Shown in pieces: positions 1 through 8,734 of a DNA stretch of 64,000 bases. The first letter of the stretch is position 1; each line of letters begins with the position of its first letter. The notes below the pieces were generated by a model. That model was not told where the DNA came from. It saw only the letters and a program-made list of their open reading frames with translations, and made no database searches. The position numbers were made by a program, and so were the translations under genes. The DNA comes from Phyllobacterium sp. T1293 (GTDB lineage: Bacteria > Pseudomonadota > Alphaproteobacteria > Rhizobiales > Rhizobiaceae), in the NCBI RefSeq assembly GCF_020731415.2, contig NZ_CP088275.1, positions 248,001 through 312,000 on the forward strand, given 5' to 3'.

Positions 1-665
1 CTGCGCGAATAAACGCTGAAGAGAACACCGACATAGTGACCATGCCCTGTTGCATTCAGGATGGTGTAGTTCTCCTTGCCATCGACATTCTCGCTGCCGA
101 ACAAAACCTGCTCGTTCGTCCTTCCTTCCTCGCTTGGCGCGTGCGGCCGGTCCTGCCGGTACTGGGCATGGAAACGTCCCATATCCTCGTCAAGCGTCTC
201 GTGCAGTTCAAGATCGACATAGTAATAGAACAGGAGATCGTGTTCCGCCTCATTGGTGATCGTGAACTTCATGTGTGAGGCAAACGGCATGGGAAAATAG
301 CAATTGAAAGCCTTGCCATCCTCCGGACTGGCCTGCATCGGCAAGCTCGCATAATTGCGGGTTTGCGCATGGCCCATCCCGAAAAAATCTCCGATCGGGG
401 TTTCAATGCTTGGCTCCGCTTCGCCATCCCACCAGGCACGCAGGACAATTTTGCGCAGGAAGCTCTCGCTTTCGCAGGCAAGGGTTGACCAGATGTGTGT
501 GATAATACCGGCCCCGGTATGTTCGGCAATGACCACTGTCTCGCCGGGCTCAATATGCAGACGATCATCATTGCCTCCCGTGCGGTCAAAACTCGAGAAC
601 CGGCGGGTTTTGGCCTTGCGCAGTTTTGCCAGACCGCGAAGCGGTGAAAGTGCGGCATCGGTCAT
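1..665 (-). CDS. GH172/DUF2961 glycoside hydrolase, C-terminus beyond window
   Basis: The frame opens at an ATG at 665, preceded by an AGGAGAA ribosome binding site, and is still open at position 1, so about 221 residues are seen. Family marks are FHAQYRQDRPH near residue 170, then ENYTILNATGHGHYVGV close to the window edge, both typical of DUF2961, now glycoside hydrolase family 172 (known members act on difructose anhydride or arabinan-type furanosides). No signal peptide is seen, so it should act in the cytoplasm on the sugar imported by the adjacent transporter. It lies 28 bp after the permease gene and is probably the last or next-to-last gene of the LacI-led operon. The substrate cannot be told from sequence. 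The family call is firm, the exact activity is not. Confidence 0.8.
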   Translation of the reverse strand, partial: MTDAALSPLRGLAKLRKAKTRRFSSFDRTGGNDDRLHIEPGETVVIAEHTGAGIITHIWSTLACESESFLRKIVLRAWWDGEAEPSIETPIGDFFGMGHAQTRNYASLPMQASPEDGKAFNCYFPMPFASHMKFTITNEAEHDLLFYYYVDLELHETLDEDMGRFHAQYRQDRPHAPSEEGRTNEQVLFGSENVDGKENYTILNATGHGHYVGVLFSVYSR

Positions 666-693
666 GCTGGTTCTCCTGTGGAATGGTGCGCGG

Positions 694-1551
694 TCATTTC
701 AGGCCACTGGTCTTGATGGAATTGATAATTTGCCGCTGGAAAATCACGAACAGGGCAAGCGTCGGAATGGCGACGATCGTCGACGCGGCCATCATGTAGT
801 TCCATGCCGCCGCGTACTGGCTTTTGAAGTTGGCGATGCCGACCTGTACCATCCAGAGCTTGCTGTCAGAGGTGATGGTCAGCGGCCAGAGAAATGAGTT
901 CCAGTTGGCAAGAAAGAACAGGATTGCCAGAGCTGACAGGATCGGACGGCTGAGCGGCAGGATGATATTCCAATAAATACGCCAATAGCTGGCGCCGTCC
1001 ATCAGCGCTGCCTCCTCCATCTCGCGTGGGATCGAGAGATAATACTGGCGCAAAAGGAAAATACCGAAGGCATTGAAAATAGCAGGGATGATCAGCCCCG
1101 CATAGGAATTGAGCATACCGAGCCATTTTACGATGATGAACAACGGAACGATAATGACGGGCAGCGACACGAGAAACGTCGAGAAAATCGTGAGAAAAAT
1201 CAGTTCCCGTCCCGGAAACCGCAGCCGCGCCAGTGCATACCCGGCCATGGAGTGGAAGAACAGCGCGATAATGGTAACAGCCGCAGAGACGAAGAGGCTG
1301 TTGAACATGAAGCGCAGAAATGGCACGCCGGTCAGCACATAGATAAAATTGTCGAAGGTTGGCGCGCCGGGAATGAGATTGGGTGAGAACGTTTCTGCGG
1401 TGGGTTTGAAGGCAATCGACACCATCCACAACAGTGGAAAGATCGTCATGAGCGCCAGAACCGCCGCGACGGCCATCCAGATGATCCGTACAAGGGTAAT
1501 CTGGGAGCGGGCGAAATAGGCTGAACCTTGATGCGAACTATTCATGCTCAA
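694..1551 (-). CDS. CUT1 sugar ABC transporter permease (MalG-like)
   Basis: This 285-residue inner-membrane protein has about six hydrophobic segments (roughly 24-47, 84-105, 117-141, 150-172, 205-225, 255-272) and the EAA loop that docks to the ATPase at about 180-204 (EEAALMDGASYW...LPLSRP). It belongs to the carbohydrate-uptake class 1 family, where MalF- and MalG-type permeases form the channel. Its start overlaps the end of the upstream permease gene by 14 bp, which indicates translational coupling. It sits between the other permease and the GH172 glycosidase, so the imported sugar is probably an oligosaccharide or glycoside hydrolysed inside the cell. Confidence 0.93.
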   Translation of the reverse strand: MSMNSSHQGSAYFARSQITLVRIIWMAVAAVLALMTIFPLLWMVSIAFKPTAETFSPNLIPGAPTFDNFIYVLTGVPFLRFMFNSLFVSAAVTIIALFFHSMAGYALARLRFPGRELIFLTIFSTFLVSLPVIIVPLFIIVKWLGMLNSYAGLIIPAIFNAFGIFLLRQYYLSIPREMEEAALMDGASYWRIYWNIILPLSRPILSALAILFFLANWNSFLWPLTITSDSKLWMVQVGIANFKSQYAAAWNYMMAASTIVAIPTLALFVIFQRQIINSIKTSGLK

Positions 1552-2464
1552 ATCGCCCTCCGCGCGTGAACAGGAAGAGCAGCAGCGTAAACAGCATCAA
1601 CAACAGGATCAGCGTTGAGGCCATGGCTGCGGCATAACCAAAGGCACCGAGGCTGAATGCCTGCTGATAGATATAGACGATCAGCACGGAGGTGGAATTG
1701 GCCGGGCCGCCCCGCGTCATCACATAGATGATGTCAAAGGCCTGCGCGCCCGCAACGGCTGCCACCATTGAGACCAGCAGAACAAAGAAGCTTGTCGGCT
1801 TGAGCAGCGGCAGCGTTATGTACCAGAACCGGGCAATCGGCCCTGCGCCGTCTATTTCCGCCGCCTCATAAAACTCCGCCGGGATGTCCTGCAATCCGCC
1901 CAGAAAAATGAGCATGTAAAAGCCCATCAAGAACCAGACACTGACGACCACAACAGCGACAAGGGCAAAACTGGGATCGCCAAGAAACGAGATGGCAGGC
2001 AATCCGAATTTGGGTAGCAACCGGCTGATGACACCAATCTTGTCGACAACCATGAATTGCCAGACAAGCGCCACGACAACCAGACTGACCATATGCGGGG
2101 CAAAGAACATCGCGCGGATGACGGCATTGAAACGGCCGGGTTTCTGGATCAGCAGAGCCAGACCCAACCCGCAGACATAGAGCGAGGGCACCAGCATAAG
2201 TGCATAAAGTGCCGTGGCTTTCGCTGCCGACCAGAAAAACGGGTCCCTGATCATACGGGCGTAGTTTCCGAACCCTGTGAACGTGTATGCACCAAAGCCA
2301 TCGACTTCAAAGAAGCCGATGACAAATGACAGGACCATTGGCAAGCCAAGAAAGATGAGAAGACCCAGCGCATCCGGCAAGACGAACAGATAGCCCGCGA
2401 TCCACTCACGATGCTTTGCCGACAGACCGCGACGCCTGCTTCTGACGGGAGTCCGGTCATTCAT
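1538..2464 (-). CDS. CUT1 sugar ABC transporter permease (MalF-like)
   Basis: This 308-residue membrane protein carries a basic N-terminus (RSRRRG near residues 9-13), about six membrane segments and an EAA loop at about 200-224 (EAAEIDGAGPIARFW...LPLLKP). It pairs with the MalG-like permease encoded immediately downstream. The gap to the solute-binding protein gene upstream is 27 bp, consistent with one operon. No ATP-binding subunit occurs in this cassette within the window; it may lie left of position 1, or a shared MsmK/UgpC-type ATPase may be used, as known for other CUT1 systems. The 44-49 kb cassette does encode such an ATPase. Confidence 0.93.
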   Translation of the reverse strand: MNDRTPVRSRRRGLSAKHREWIAGYLFVLPDALGLLIFLGLPMVLSFVIGFFEVDGFGAYTFTGFGNYARMIRDPFFWSAAKATALYALMLVPSLYVCGLGLALLIQKPGRFNAVIRAMFFAPHMVSLVVVALVWQFMVVDKIGVISRLLPKFGLPAISFLGDPSFALVAVVVVSVWFLMGFYMLIFLGGLQDIPAEFYEAAEIDGAGPIARFWYITLPLLKPTSFFVLLVSMVAAVAGAQAFDIIYVMTRGGPANSTSVLIVYIYQQAFSLGAFGYAAAMASTLILLLMLFTLLLFLFTRGGRFEHE

Positions 2465-2491
2465 CGATACAGCTCCCCTTCTGTCCGCACA

Positions 2492-3868
2492 TCAAAGGAT
2501 CGGCGCGCCCTTATAGGAAGCAAGAAACGCATCAATCTGCTGCGACGCCGCCGTTGCGGTGGCCTGCGGATCGGCACCGTTCAACTGGGTCTGCTGAATG
2601 GCATCCGAGATGATCTTGTAAACTTCAGGCGGAAGTCGCGGCTCTGCTCTGGTGCCGGGATGGATGTCTTTGGCAAAGACGCCCATGCCGCCTTTGCTGT
2701 AGACCTCGCCCCCTGATTTGAGCGCGCTGTTGCGTGGCGGCATGTCGGATTTTCCGACCGTACACCAATTGACCACCCGGTCGACCGACCCCTGATCCAT
2801 GGACGCCAGAGTCCAAGCGCAAAACGCAGCGGCAGCATCAGGATTCTTGCCCTTGGCATTGGCGACAAACGCCCAGCCACCACCAACGGTCACGTATTTC
2901 CCGTTGGCAGGGGTCGGCAACCGGAAAATGCCGTAGGGAACATCCTTGGCATTGTTCTGCATGGCAGAAATGGCCCAGATACCGACATTCTGCATCGCCG
3001 CATAGCCGGAGCCGAGATTGGCAACAACGTCATTGGCGCCGTAGCCCAGCACCTGCCTTGGAGCCACGCCAAGATTGATTGCGTCCTGCCAGAATTTCAG
3101 CGCCTGAACAGTCGCCGGAGAGTCAAAGGCACTCTTGCCGTCAGCGCCCTGAAAGGCACCGCCACCCTGCCACAGGAACGGATACCAGGTGAAGTTCTGA
3201 TAGTAGCCGGGGTTGGTCTCAAACAGGACACCAAACCGTTCCGGCGTCGTCAGTTTTTTGCCAAGCTCAAGCAGTTCGTCCCATGTCTTGGGAACATCAT
3301 TTTCATTGAGCCCGGCTTTTTCAAAAGCGCTGACGGAATAGTACATAGCCATCGGCTCGACTTCCATCGGGATACCGTAGATCTTGCCATCGACCTTTCG
3401 GCTCGCAAGAACACTATCCGGGAAGTCTGCCTGAGCCGCAGCATCGATATGCGGCGTCAAATCCTGCAGCACACCGCCATTGTAATAGCGCAGGAAATCA
3501 CCGGGCGAGATCAGAAAAATATCGGGTCCATCACCCGAGGCAAACGACGTCGCCAGTTTGGTGCCGTTGATATATTCAGAATTGGGCACAAATTCGAGTT
3601 CAACCTTCTGTGGATGGCTGGCGTTCCAGTCGGCCACTGTCTTCTCGAACCAGGCAATCTGGGATGGAACCTGACCACCGGGCGCATAGAACTGCCAGAA
3701 CTTGAGCGGGGCGTCCTGCGCCCGGACAGCCATTGTGTTGATAAACGGGAAACCCGTGACACCACCGATCAGCCCGGCAGCGGCAAACGCCGAGGCATTG
3801 GTTAGTATCTTGCGGCGCGAAAGATCAGTCCGTAACCGCTTATCGTGTCCCTTGAATTCTTTGCTCAT
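2492..3868 (-). CDS. CUT1 sugar-binding protein, probable Tat export
   Basis: This 458-residue family 1 extracellular solute-binding protein should capture a sugar in the periplasm and hand it to the two permeases. The N-terminus has a twin-arginine motif (SRRKILT, residues 17-23) followed by an alanine/glycine-rich hydrophobic stretch, with likely cleavage after VRA at about residue 50, so export through Tat in a folded state is inferred. The mature part begins APLKFWQFYAPGG, typical of the family, and the length is usual. It is the first structural gene after the LacI regulator (72 bp gap). The ligand is unknown. Confidence 0.92.
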   Translation of the reverse strand: MSKEFKGHDKRLRTDLSRRKILTNASAFAAAGLIGGVTGFPFINTMAVRAQDAPLKFWQFYAPGGQVPSQIAWFEKTVADWNASHPQKVELEFVPNSEYINGTKLATSFASGDGPDIFLISPGDFLRYYNGGVLQDLTPHIDAAAQADFPDSVLASRKVDGKIYGIPMEVEPMAMYYSVSAFEKAGLNENDVPKTWDELLELGKKLTTPERFGVLFETNPGYYQNFTWYPFLWQGGGAFQGADGKSAFDSPATVQALKFWQDAINLGVAPRQVLGYGANDVVANLGSGYAAMQNVGIWAISAMQNNAKDVPYGIFRLPTPANGKYVTVGGGWAFVANAKGKNPDAAAAFCAWTLASMDQGSVDRVVNWCTVGKSDMPPRNSALKSGGEVYSKGGMGVFAKDIHPGTRAEPRLPPEVYKIISDAIQQTQLNGADPQATATAASQQIDAFLASYKGAPIL

Positions 3869-3940
3869 GATTTCCTCCCTCTTCCTTGTCAGACGTAACG
3901 CCGATGCTCCTCCACCGGTGATCGCCCGTGTTTTGTCAGA

Positions 3941-4945
3941 TCAGGCCGTATCAAAAGGATGCAGGATACAGGGCACCACCTCCGTGCGCGGTTCTGCGTC
4001 ATAGGTTCCATTGAGACGATCGATCAGCATTTCGGTAGCGCGGCGCGCAAGAACCGCCGGACTATTGCCCACCCGGGTCAGTTTGGGCCTGATATATTCA
4101 AGCTGAGGCTGGTCGCCGAACACGGCAACCGCAATATCTTCAGGCACGCGAATGCCGCGATCATAGAACTCTGCCAGCGCGCCCGCCGCCATCAGGTAGT
4201 TGCCGAAAAAAACAGCCGAAGGAAGGTTTGCCGCATGACGGGCCAGTAGCCACTGGGCAGCGTCTTTGCCGGAGGGTGTGAGATACGTACCCTCGTAACG
4301 CATCCCTTCGATGAGGGGAACTCCATAATCGTGCAAGCCTTGCTCGAATCCTTCTGCCCGTTGCATTGCTTCCTTGAAAAAGGACGGACCGGTAACATGA
4401 GCAATACGGCGATGGCCTTTTTTCGCAAGATATTCCCCCATTTGATAACCACCCCCGTGGTCGTCGATTTTGACGCTGTCGACTGCCTGATTTGGAAGGT
4501 GCCCAATGAAGACGGATGGAATATCGATGTTCAGCAGCGCATCGTGCATGCCATGCAAAGCGAAATCACCGACGATAAGTCCGTCGACGCGTTTGTTGCT
4601 GATCTGGCTGAGATATTCCCGGCCATGGTCCTGCGACCGCCCGCCGGGAACATCCGTGTTGAAAATCAGCATGTCAAAGCCGATTGCCTCAAGCTCCGAT
4701 TGCGCGGTTTTTACCAGCTCCGGATAGAACGGATTGCGTATGTCAGGAATGAGCATCGCGACGATGTTGGTGCGTCCAGTCCTCAAGCTGCGGGCCTGCG
4801 GATTGGGAGCGTAACCCAATTCATCTATTGCGCGGTGAACGCGTTCCCGCAGCGATTTCGACACGCGATCCGCATGATTGATGACATGCGAGACCGTTGT
4901 CTTTGATACACCTGCGCGTTCTGCAACTTCCGCTATTGTGCTCAT
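3941..4945 (-). CDS. LacI-family transcriptional regulator of the GH172/sugar operon
   Basis: This 334-residue regulator has a LacI helix-turn-helix at residues 3-23 (TIAEVAERAGVSKTTVSHVI), a hinge around 45-60 and a periplasmic-binding-like effector domain for a sugar. It is the first gene of a minus-strand operon with a sugar ABC transporter and a GH172 glycosidase, so it most likely represses this operon and its own synthesis until the sugar is present. Two good palindromes lie upstream of its start (4974-4993 and 5056-5069). Length and domain order are ordinary. Confidence 0.94.
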   Translation of the reverse strand: MSTIAEVAERAGVSKTTVSHVINHADRVSKSLRERVHRAIDELGYAPNPQARSLRTGRTNIVAMLIPDIRNPFYPELVKTAQSELEAIGFDMLIFNTDVPGGRSQDHGREYLSQISNKRVDGLIVGDFALHGMHDALLNIDIPSVFIGHLPNQAVDSVKIDDHGGGYQMGEYLAKKGHRRIAHVTGPSFFKEAMQRAEGFEQGLHDYGVPLIEGMRYEGTYLTPSGKDAAQWLLARHAANLPSAVFFGNYLMAAGALAEFYDRGIRVPEDIAVAVFGDQPQLEYIRPKLTRVGNSPAVLARRATEMLIDRLNGTYDAEPRTEVVPCILHPFDTA

Positions 4946-4973
4946 AACTGCAAAATATCGCGCTTTGAATGCA

Positions 4974-4993
4974 TTTGCAAATCGATTTGCAAA
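4974..4993. promoter_or_regulatory. Perfect 20-bp palindrome, candidate LacI operator
   Basis: TTTGCAAATCGATTTGCAAA is a perfect palindrome centred on CG, as in many LacI-family operators. It ends 29 bp upstream of the LacI start codon at 4945 and would overlap the promoter of the whole operon. Binding is inferred. Confidence 0.65.
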
Positions 4994-5055
4994 ATAAATC
5001 CCGATAAACTCATCGCGTGATAAATCACATCATTCTTCTTGAAGGAAAGGCAACG

Positions 5056-5069
5056 ATGAAACGTTTCAT
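5056..5069. promoter_or_regulatory. 14-bp palindrome with a LacI-type core
   Basis: ATGAAACGTTTCAT is a perfect palindrome about 110 bp upstream of the LacI gene start. Its core TGAAACGTTTCA differs by one base from the duplicated operator-like sequence TGTAACGTTTCA at 44066 and 44308, next to the other LacI gene of this window. It could be a second or upstream operator for looping, or a cross-regulated site. Confidence 0.5.
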
Positions 5070-5152
5070 GATGTTATGCGCGTTGGCGCGACGGTTTCCC
5101 AGACGCCATACCGCATTTCGTTTCGTTGGATTTTCAGCAATCGAAGCGATTG

Positions 5153-5509
5153 CTATTGTGCTGCTGAGATAGTCGTATCAACAACGCAGATTTTCGAGCG
5201 CGTCAAAAACCGCACTTCCCGGCCATTATCCAGCGAGAACATACCGCCCCTGCCGGGGACGACATCGATAATCAGTTCGGTATGCTTCCAGACATCATAT
5301 TGCGATGCACTGATATAAACAGGTGCGCCGCCAATCTCACCGAGGCAGACATCATTATCACCAACAATAAAATCGCCCTGCGCGTAACACATGGGTGAAG
5401 AGCCGTCACAGCAGCCACCGGACTGATGAAACATGATCGGTCCGTACTCAGCCTGCAGTATCTTTATGAGATCGAGAGCAGCATTTGTGGCGCTGACCTG
5501 ATTTTTCAT
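5153..5509 (-). CDS. DUF779 protein, aldehyde-dehydrogenase companion
   Basis: This 118-residue cytoplasmic protein belongs to DUF779, small proteins often encoded next to AcoD/ExaC-type aldehyde dehydrogenases; their function is not established. Four cysteines are visible: a GGCCDGS motif at residues 31-37, then C41 and C55, which suggests metal or redox binding but does not prove it. The ATG at 5509 was chosen over an in-frame TTG at 5521 because GGAGGGC lies just before it. It lies 65 bp downstream of the dehydrogenase gene on the same strand, so the two are probably co-transcribed. Confidence 0.85.
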   Translation of the reverse strand: MKNQVSATNAALDLIKILQAEYGPIMFHQSGGCCDGSSPMCYAQGDFIVGDNDVCLGEIGGAPVYISASQYDVWKHTELIIDVVPGRGGMFSLDNGREVRFLTRSKICVVDTTISAAQ

Positions 5510-5574
5510 GATGCCCTCCAAGATGGAGCCGGCGGCGCCACGCGAGCGCCACCAGCTTTATAACTCTACAATGC

Positions 5575-7092
5575 TCAGAAGAAGCCGAGCTTCTTCGGGC
5601 TGTAGCTCACCAGCATGTTTTTGGTCTGTTGATAGTGATCCAGCATCTTCAGATGGTTTTCCCGCCCGATGCCCGACTGCTTGTACCCGCCAAACGCCGC
5701 ATGCGCCGGATAGGCATGGTAGCAATTCGTCCAGACACGACCGGCCTGAATGGCCCGGCCAAAGCGATAACAGGTATTGGCATCCCTGCTCCAGATACCC
5801 GCGCCGAGGCCATAAAGCGTGTCATTGGCAATCGACAGCGCTTCATCATTGTCCTTGAAGGTGGTGACTGAAACGACCGGCCCGAAAATCTCTTCCTGAA
5901 AGACCCGCATACGATTGTGGCCCTTGAACACGGTCGGTTTTACATAGAAGCCACCGGCGAGATCCCCCGCCAGCATATTGCGTTCACCGCCAGTCAAAAT
6001 CTCAGCGCCTTCCTGCTTACCGATATCGATATAGGAAAGGATCTTCTCCAGCTGCTCACTGGAAGCCTGCGCGCCGACCATTGTGGCAGGGTCAAGCGGA
6101 TCGCCCTGAACGATCGCCTCAACGCGCTTGAGCGCACGCTCCATAAACTCGTCATAGATGGATTCATGGATCAGAGCGCGGCTCGGGCACGTGCATACCT
6201 CACCCTGATTGAGCGCGAACATGACAAAACCCTCAATCGCCTTGTCAAAGAAATCATCATCTTCTGATGTCACATCCTTGAAGAAGATGTTAGGGGATTT
6301 GCCGCCCAGTTCCAACGTCACCGGAATGAGGTTCTGGCTGGCATATTGCATGATCAGGCGGCCGGTTGTGGTCTCGCCGGTAAAAGCAATCTTGGCGATA
6401 CGCGGGCTGGATGCCAGTGGCTTACCCGCTTCAAGGCCAAATCCGTTGACAATGTTCAGAACACCCGGCGGCAGAAGATCGCCGATAAGCTCGGCCAGTA
6501 CCAGAATTGAAGCTGGCGTCTGTTCCGCCGGTTTCAACACGACGCAGTTTCCGGCGGCGAGTGCCGGGGCAAGCTTCCAGATTGCCATCAGCAGTGGAAA
6601 ATTCCACGGAATAATCTGGCCAACAACGCCCAGCGGTTCATGGAAGTGATAGGCCACCGTGTCGTGGTCGATTTCGGAAATCCCGCCTTCCTGCGCCCTG
6701 ACAACTCCGGCAAAATAACGCAGATGATCAATGGCCAAAGGCAGGTCGGCGGCGGTTGTCTCGCGGATTGGCTTGCCATTGTCCCATGTCTCTGCCTGTG
6801 CCAGCAAAGCGAGATTGTCTTCCATCACCTGCGCGATCTTGTTCAGGATGACACTGCGCTCGGCAACGCTTGTGCGGCCCCAGGCATCCTTGGCCGCATG
6901 GGCGGCATCAAGTGCGGCCTCAACATCGCTGGCATCGGACCTCGCGATTTCGCACAGGACCTGACCGTTAATTGGCGAGGTATTGTCAAAATAACGCCCG
7001 GACTTTGGTTCGACAAACTTGCCGCCGATGAAATTGCCGTAGCGCTTCTTGAAATTGGGGCGAACTGTACGGTTGAATTCTACCTTGTTCAT
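5575..7092 (-). CDS. NAD-dependent aldehyde dehydrogenase (AcoD/ExaC type)
   Basis: This 505-residue enzyme oxidises an aldehyde, probably acetaldehyde or a related short aldehyde, to the acid with NAD. The ALDH fold is clear: cofactor-binding IIPWNFP at about 160-166, FTGETTTG at about 237-244, general base Glu261 in LELGGKSP, and nucleophile Cys300 in [11 protein letters not shown]. The ATG at 7092 follows GGGAGGAACACA; an in-frame extension to 7122 has no such signal. Full length for the family. The DUF779 partner follows and a GAF/Fis activator gene lies upstream, the same trio seen with acetoin and ethanol catabolism genes, so induction by an alcohol or aldehyde is likely. The true substrate is uncertain. 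Confidence 0.93.
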   Translation of the reverse strand: MNKVEFNRTVRPNFKKRYGNFIGGKFVEPKSGRYFDNTSPINGQVLCEIARSDASDVEAALDAAHAAKDAWGRTSVAERSVILNKIAQVMEDNLALLAQAETWDNGKPIRETTAADLPLAIDHLRYFAGVVRAQEGGISEIDHDTVAYHFHEPLGVVGQIIPWNFPLLMAIWKLAPALAAGNCVVLKPAEQTPASILVLAELIGDLLPPGVLNIVNGFGLEAGKPLASSPRIAKIAFTGETTTGRLIMQYASQNLIPVTLELGGKSPNIFFKDVTSEDDDFFDKAIEGFVMFALNQGEVCTCPSRALIHESIYDEFMERALKRVEAIVQGDPLDPATMVGAQASSEQLEKILSYIDIGKQEGAEILTGGERNMLAGDLAGGFYVKPTVFKGHNRMRVFQEEIFGPVVSVTTFKDNDEALSIANDTLYGLGAGIWSRDANTCYRFGRAIQAGRVWTNCYHAYPAHAAFGGYKQSGIGRENHLKMLDHYQQTKNMLVSYSPKKLGFF

Positions 7093-7235
7093 TGTGTTCC
7101 TCCCTGGCGCAGAGGCTTGCAAAGCAAAAGCTCCGCACGTCTATGCGCACTGATTGATGCCGCCTCCTGCGGCTGCGGAAGGATCGCGCGCGGATGGATA
7201 TGTGTCACCCTGCGCCAATGATCGGGCTTAGCCCG

Positions 7236-7255
7236 TTGTCTCACTTTTGAGACAA
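7236..7255. promoter_or_regulatory. Inverted repeat upstream of the aldehyde dehydrogenase
   Basis: Perfect 8-bp arms TTGTCTCA and TGAGACAA flank a 4-bp spacer CTTT. It lies about 144 bp upstream of the dehydrogenase start and just behind the activator gene, the position expected of an enhancer-like site for the adjacent AcoR-like protein. I found no clear -24/-12 promoter between it and the gene. Confidence 0.6.
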
Positions 7256-7287
7256 TGCCGGATTGGATTCCGCAGGCAGCTTGGGCT

Positions 7288-8262
7288 TCAGTTAATCCCG
7301 AGCTTTTTCAGCTTGCGGTGCAGCGTGGCACGGCCCATTCCCATCATGGTGGCGGCGGTCGATATATTGCCGCCCGCATTGGCAAGGGCGCGCTGGATGA
7401 CACTGCGCTCGGCTGCGGCAAATCCCTGATCTATTCCCATATTCTGCCCGAGAAGATTGGCGGCAGGCAGCGGCTTGCTCAAGGTTTCATCCGTGAGGCC
7501 AAGATAATGCCGGACAGTCCGGGACGCGCCAATAACGAGATCATCCTCATCCACGGCAATCAGCGCGCTTGCGCTGCGTTCATAGCTCACATCCGGCCCA
7601 AGCTTTGCCAGCATGATCCGTGCCTTTGGGAAAGCCAGACTGAAATTCTCCGCCTCCACCCGGCGCGCTGCATCGACAACAGCAACAGCAATCAGTTTGA
7701 CAAAGTCTTCGGTGAGATCCCGGCGGGCCGACGAAACATCGATTGCTGCCATCAGGCGTCCGCAATGGTCAAATATGGGAGCAACGGTGCAGGATAGCGC
7801 CGTATTGCGGCTGCGGAAATGCTGATCCCTATGGATCGTCAGGGCGCGTTGCTCGGCAAGCGCAGTACCGATGCCGTTCGTGCCCTCACGCTCTTCACTC
7901 CAGACAGCGCCAGTCCAAAGGCCGATCTTGCAGAAAGTGTCATCGTCAGACACGCTGCCGCGGCGATCAACCGGCACGCCATCCTTATCCGCCAGAAGCA
8001 CGCAGCACCCGGCACCGCCAACGGCGGAATAAAGCCGGTCCAGCGTTGCTTGCGCAGTCGTGATCAACGACCCCAAGCGCTCGCGGGCATCAGCAAGCTC
8101 ACGTTCACCGAGAAAATCAGGTGGTGCGCCTTCTTCCGGATTCAAGCCATAAAGGCGCATGGACCGCCCCCAGGATGCCACGAGCGCGGATTGCGCAGCG
8201 GCACTTCCGGTAAGCGCGGCCTGAATTTGTTCGGCATGCTGTCCATCATGTCGCGTAGCCAT
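7288..8262 (-). CDS. GAF-domain regulator with Fis-type HTH (AcoR-like, no AAA+ domain)
   Basis: This 324-residue regulator has a GAF-like sensor region at about 55-190 (WTGAVWSEEREGTNGIGTAL, then RDQHFRSRNTALSCTVAPI) and a C-terminal Fis-type helix-turn-helix at about 281-324 (ISTAATMMGMGRATLHRKLK). That is the AcoR layout, but AcoR is about twice as long because of its central AAA+ ATPase domain, which is missing here. It therefore probably does not activate sigma-54 polymerase and may work with ordinary sigma factors. Both conserved ends are in one frame, so this looks like a genuine short form rather than a deletion. The ATG at 8262 follows GGGAGGAGACC. It most likely controls the adjacent dehydrogenase/DUF779 pair. 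Confidence 0.85.
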   Translation of the reverse strand: MATRHDGQHAEQIQAALTGSAAAQSALVASWGRSMRLYGLNPEEGAPPDFLGERELADARERLGSLITTAQATLDRLYSAVGGAGCCVLLADKDGVPVDRRGSVSDDDTFCKIGLWTGAVWSEEREGTNGIGTALAEQRALTIHRDQHFRSRNTALSCTVAPIFDHCGRLMAAIDVSSARRDLTEDFVKLIAVAVVDAARRVEAENFSLAFPKARIMLAKLGPDVSYERSASALIAVDEDDLVIGASRTVRHYLGLTDETLSKPLPAANLLGQNMGIDQGFAAAERSVIQRALANAGGNISTAATMMGMGRATLHRKLKKLGIN

Positions 8263-8455
8263 TGGTCTCCTCCCAAAGTCCAGGCGCCCTTCATGCGTTC
8301 CCTTACGTTAAGCTACTTGACGTTCTGGTCAAGACAATCGACGCCGCTGTGATCTGGTCTAATCGCTCCCGAAAGATAAAATTTCCAGTTCTTGAGCAAG
8401 TTAGGGAATCTCATATCCAGACAGGCACATCTAAAAGTATTTCAATGGCGATGAA

Positions 8456-8713
8456 GTGTTTGACGACTGTTACGGCAGGATGATGCATATAAAAGACATT
8501 CAATCGACGGCGACTTTGTCCGAATTGGAAATTCGCGAGCTGTTCAGAAAGATGCTGAAGCTCACTGAAAATGCGCGGGGTGCTACATCCACCGGGCGCC
8601 ATGAACTCGATGTCATACAAAACGTTCTGAAGTTCTCGATGGCGCGGTTGAAAGAACCCGATAATCGCGGCACAGCCAACGACAATCCGGCAGGGCATTC
8701 CGATATCAAATAG
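8456..8713 (+). CDS. Small hypothetical protein
   Basis: The open frame encodes up to 85 residues from a GTG at 8456; an in-frame ATG at 8480, just after GGCAGG, would give 77 residues and may be the real start. The protein is charged and likely soluble and helical (ELEIRELFRKMLKL, then HELDVIQNVLKFSMARL) with a polar tail. I do not recognise a family. Codon choice looks like that of neighbouring genes, and the antisense frames are rich in rare-looking stretches. It is convergent with cysE, with 21 bp between the stops. Function unknown. Confidence 0.5.
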   Translation: MFDDCYGRMMHIKDIQSTATLSELEIRELFRKMLKLTENARGATSTGRHELDVIQNVLKFSMARLKEPDNRGTANDNPAGHSDIK

Positions 8714-8734
8714 TTTCGCTTGCCTTTTCCGGTC

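Noticed and set aside
106..150. Apparent frameshift in the GH172 gene at three tandem TCCT repeats (119-130)
   Set aside because: Reading all three repeats keeps the N-terminal and C-terminal family motifs in one frame. The earlier impression came from skipping one repeat.
5056..5172. 38-codon frame starting MKRFMMLCALARR behind AAGGAAAGG
   Set aside because: Its start lies within a perfect palindrome and its end overlaps the DUF779 gene; there is no second sign of coding.
7093..7235. Sigma-54 promoter ahead of the aldehyde dehydrogenase
   Set aside because: No GG and GC pair with the required spacing was found on the minus strand, and the regulator lacks the ATPase domain.
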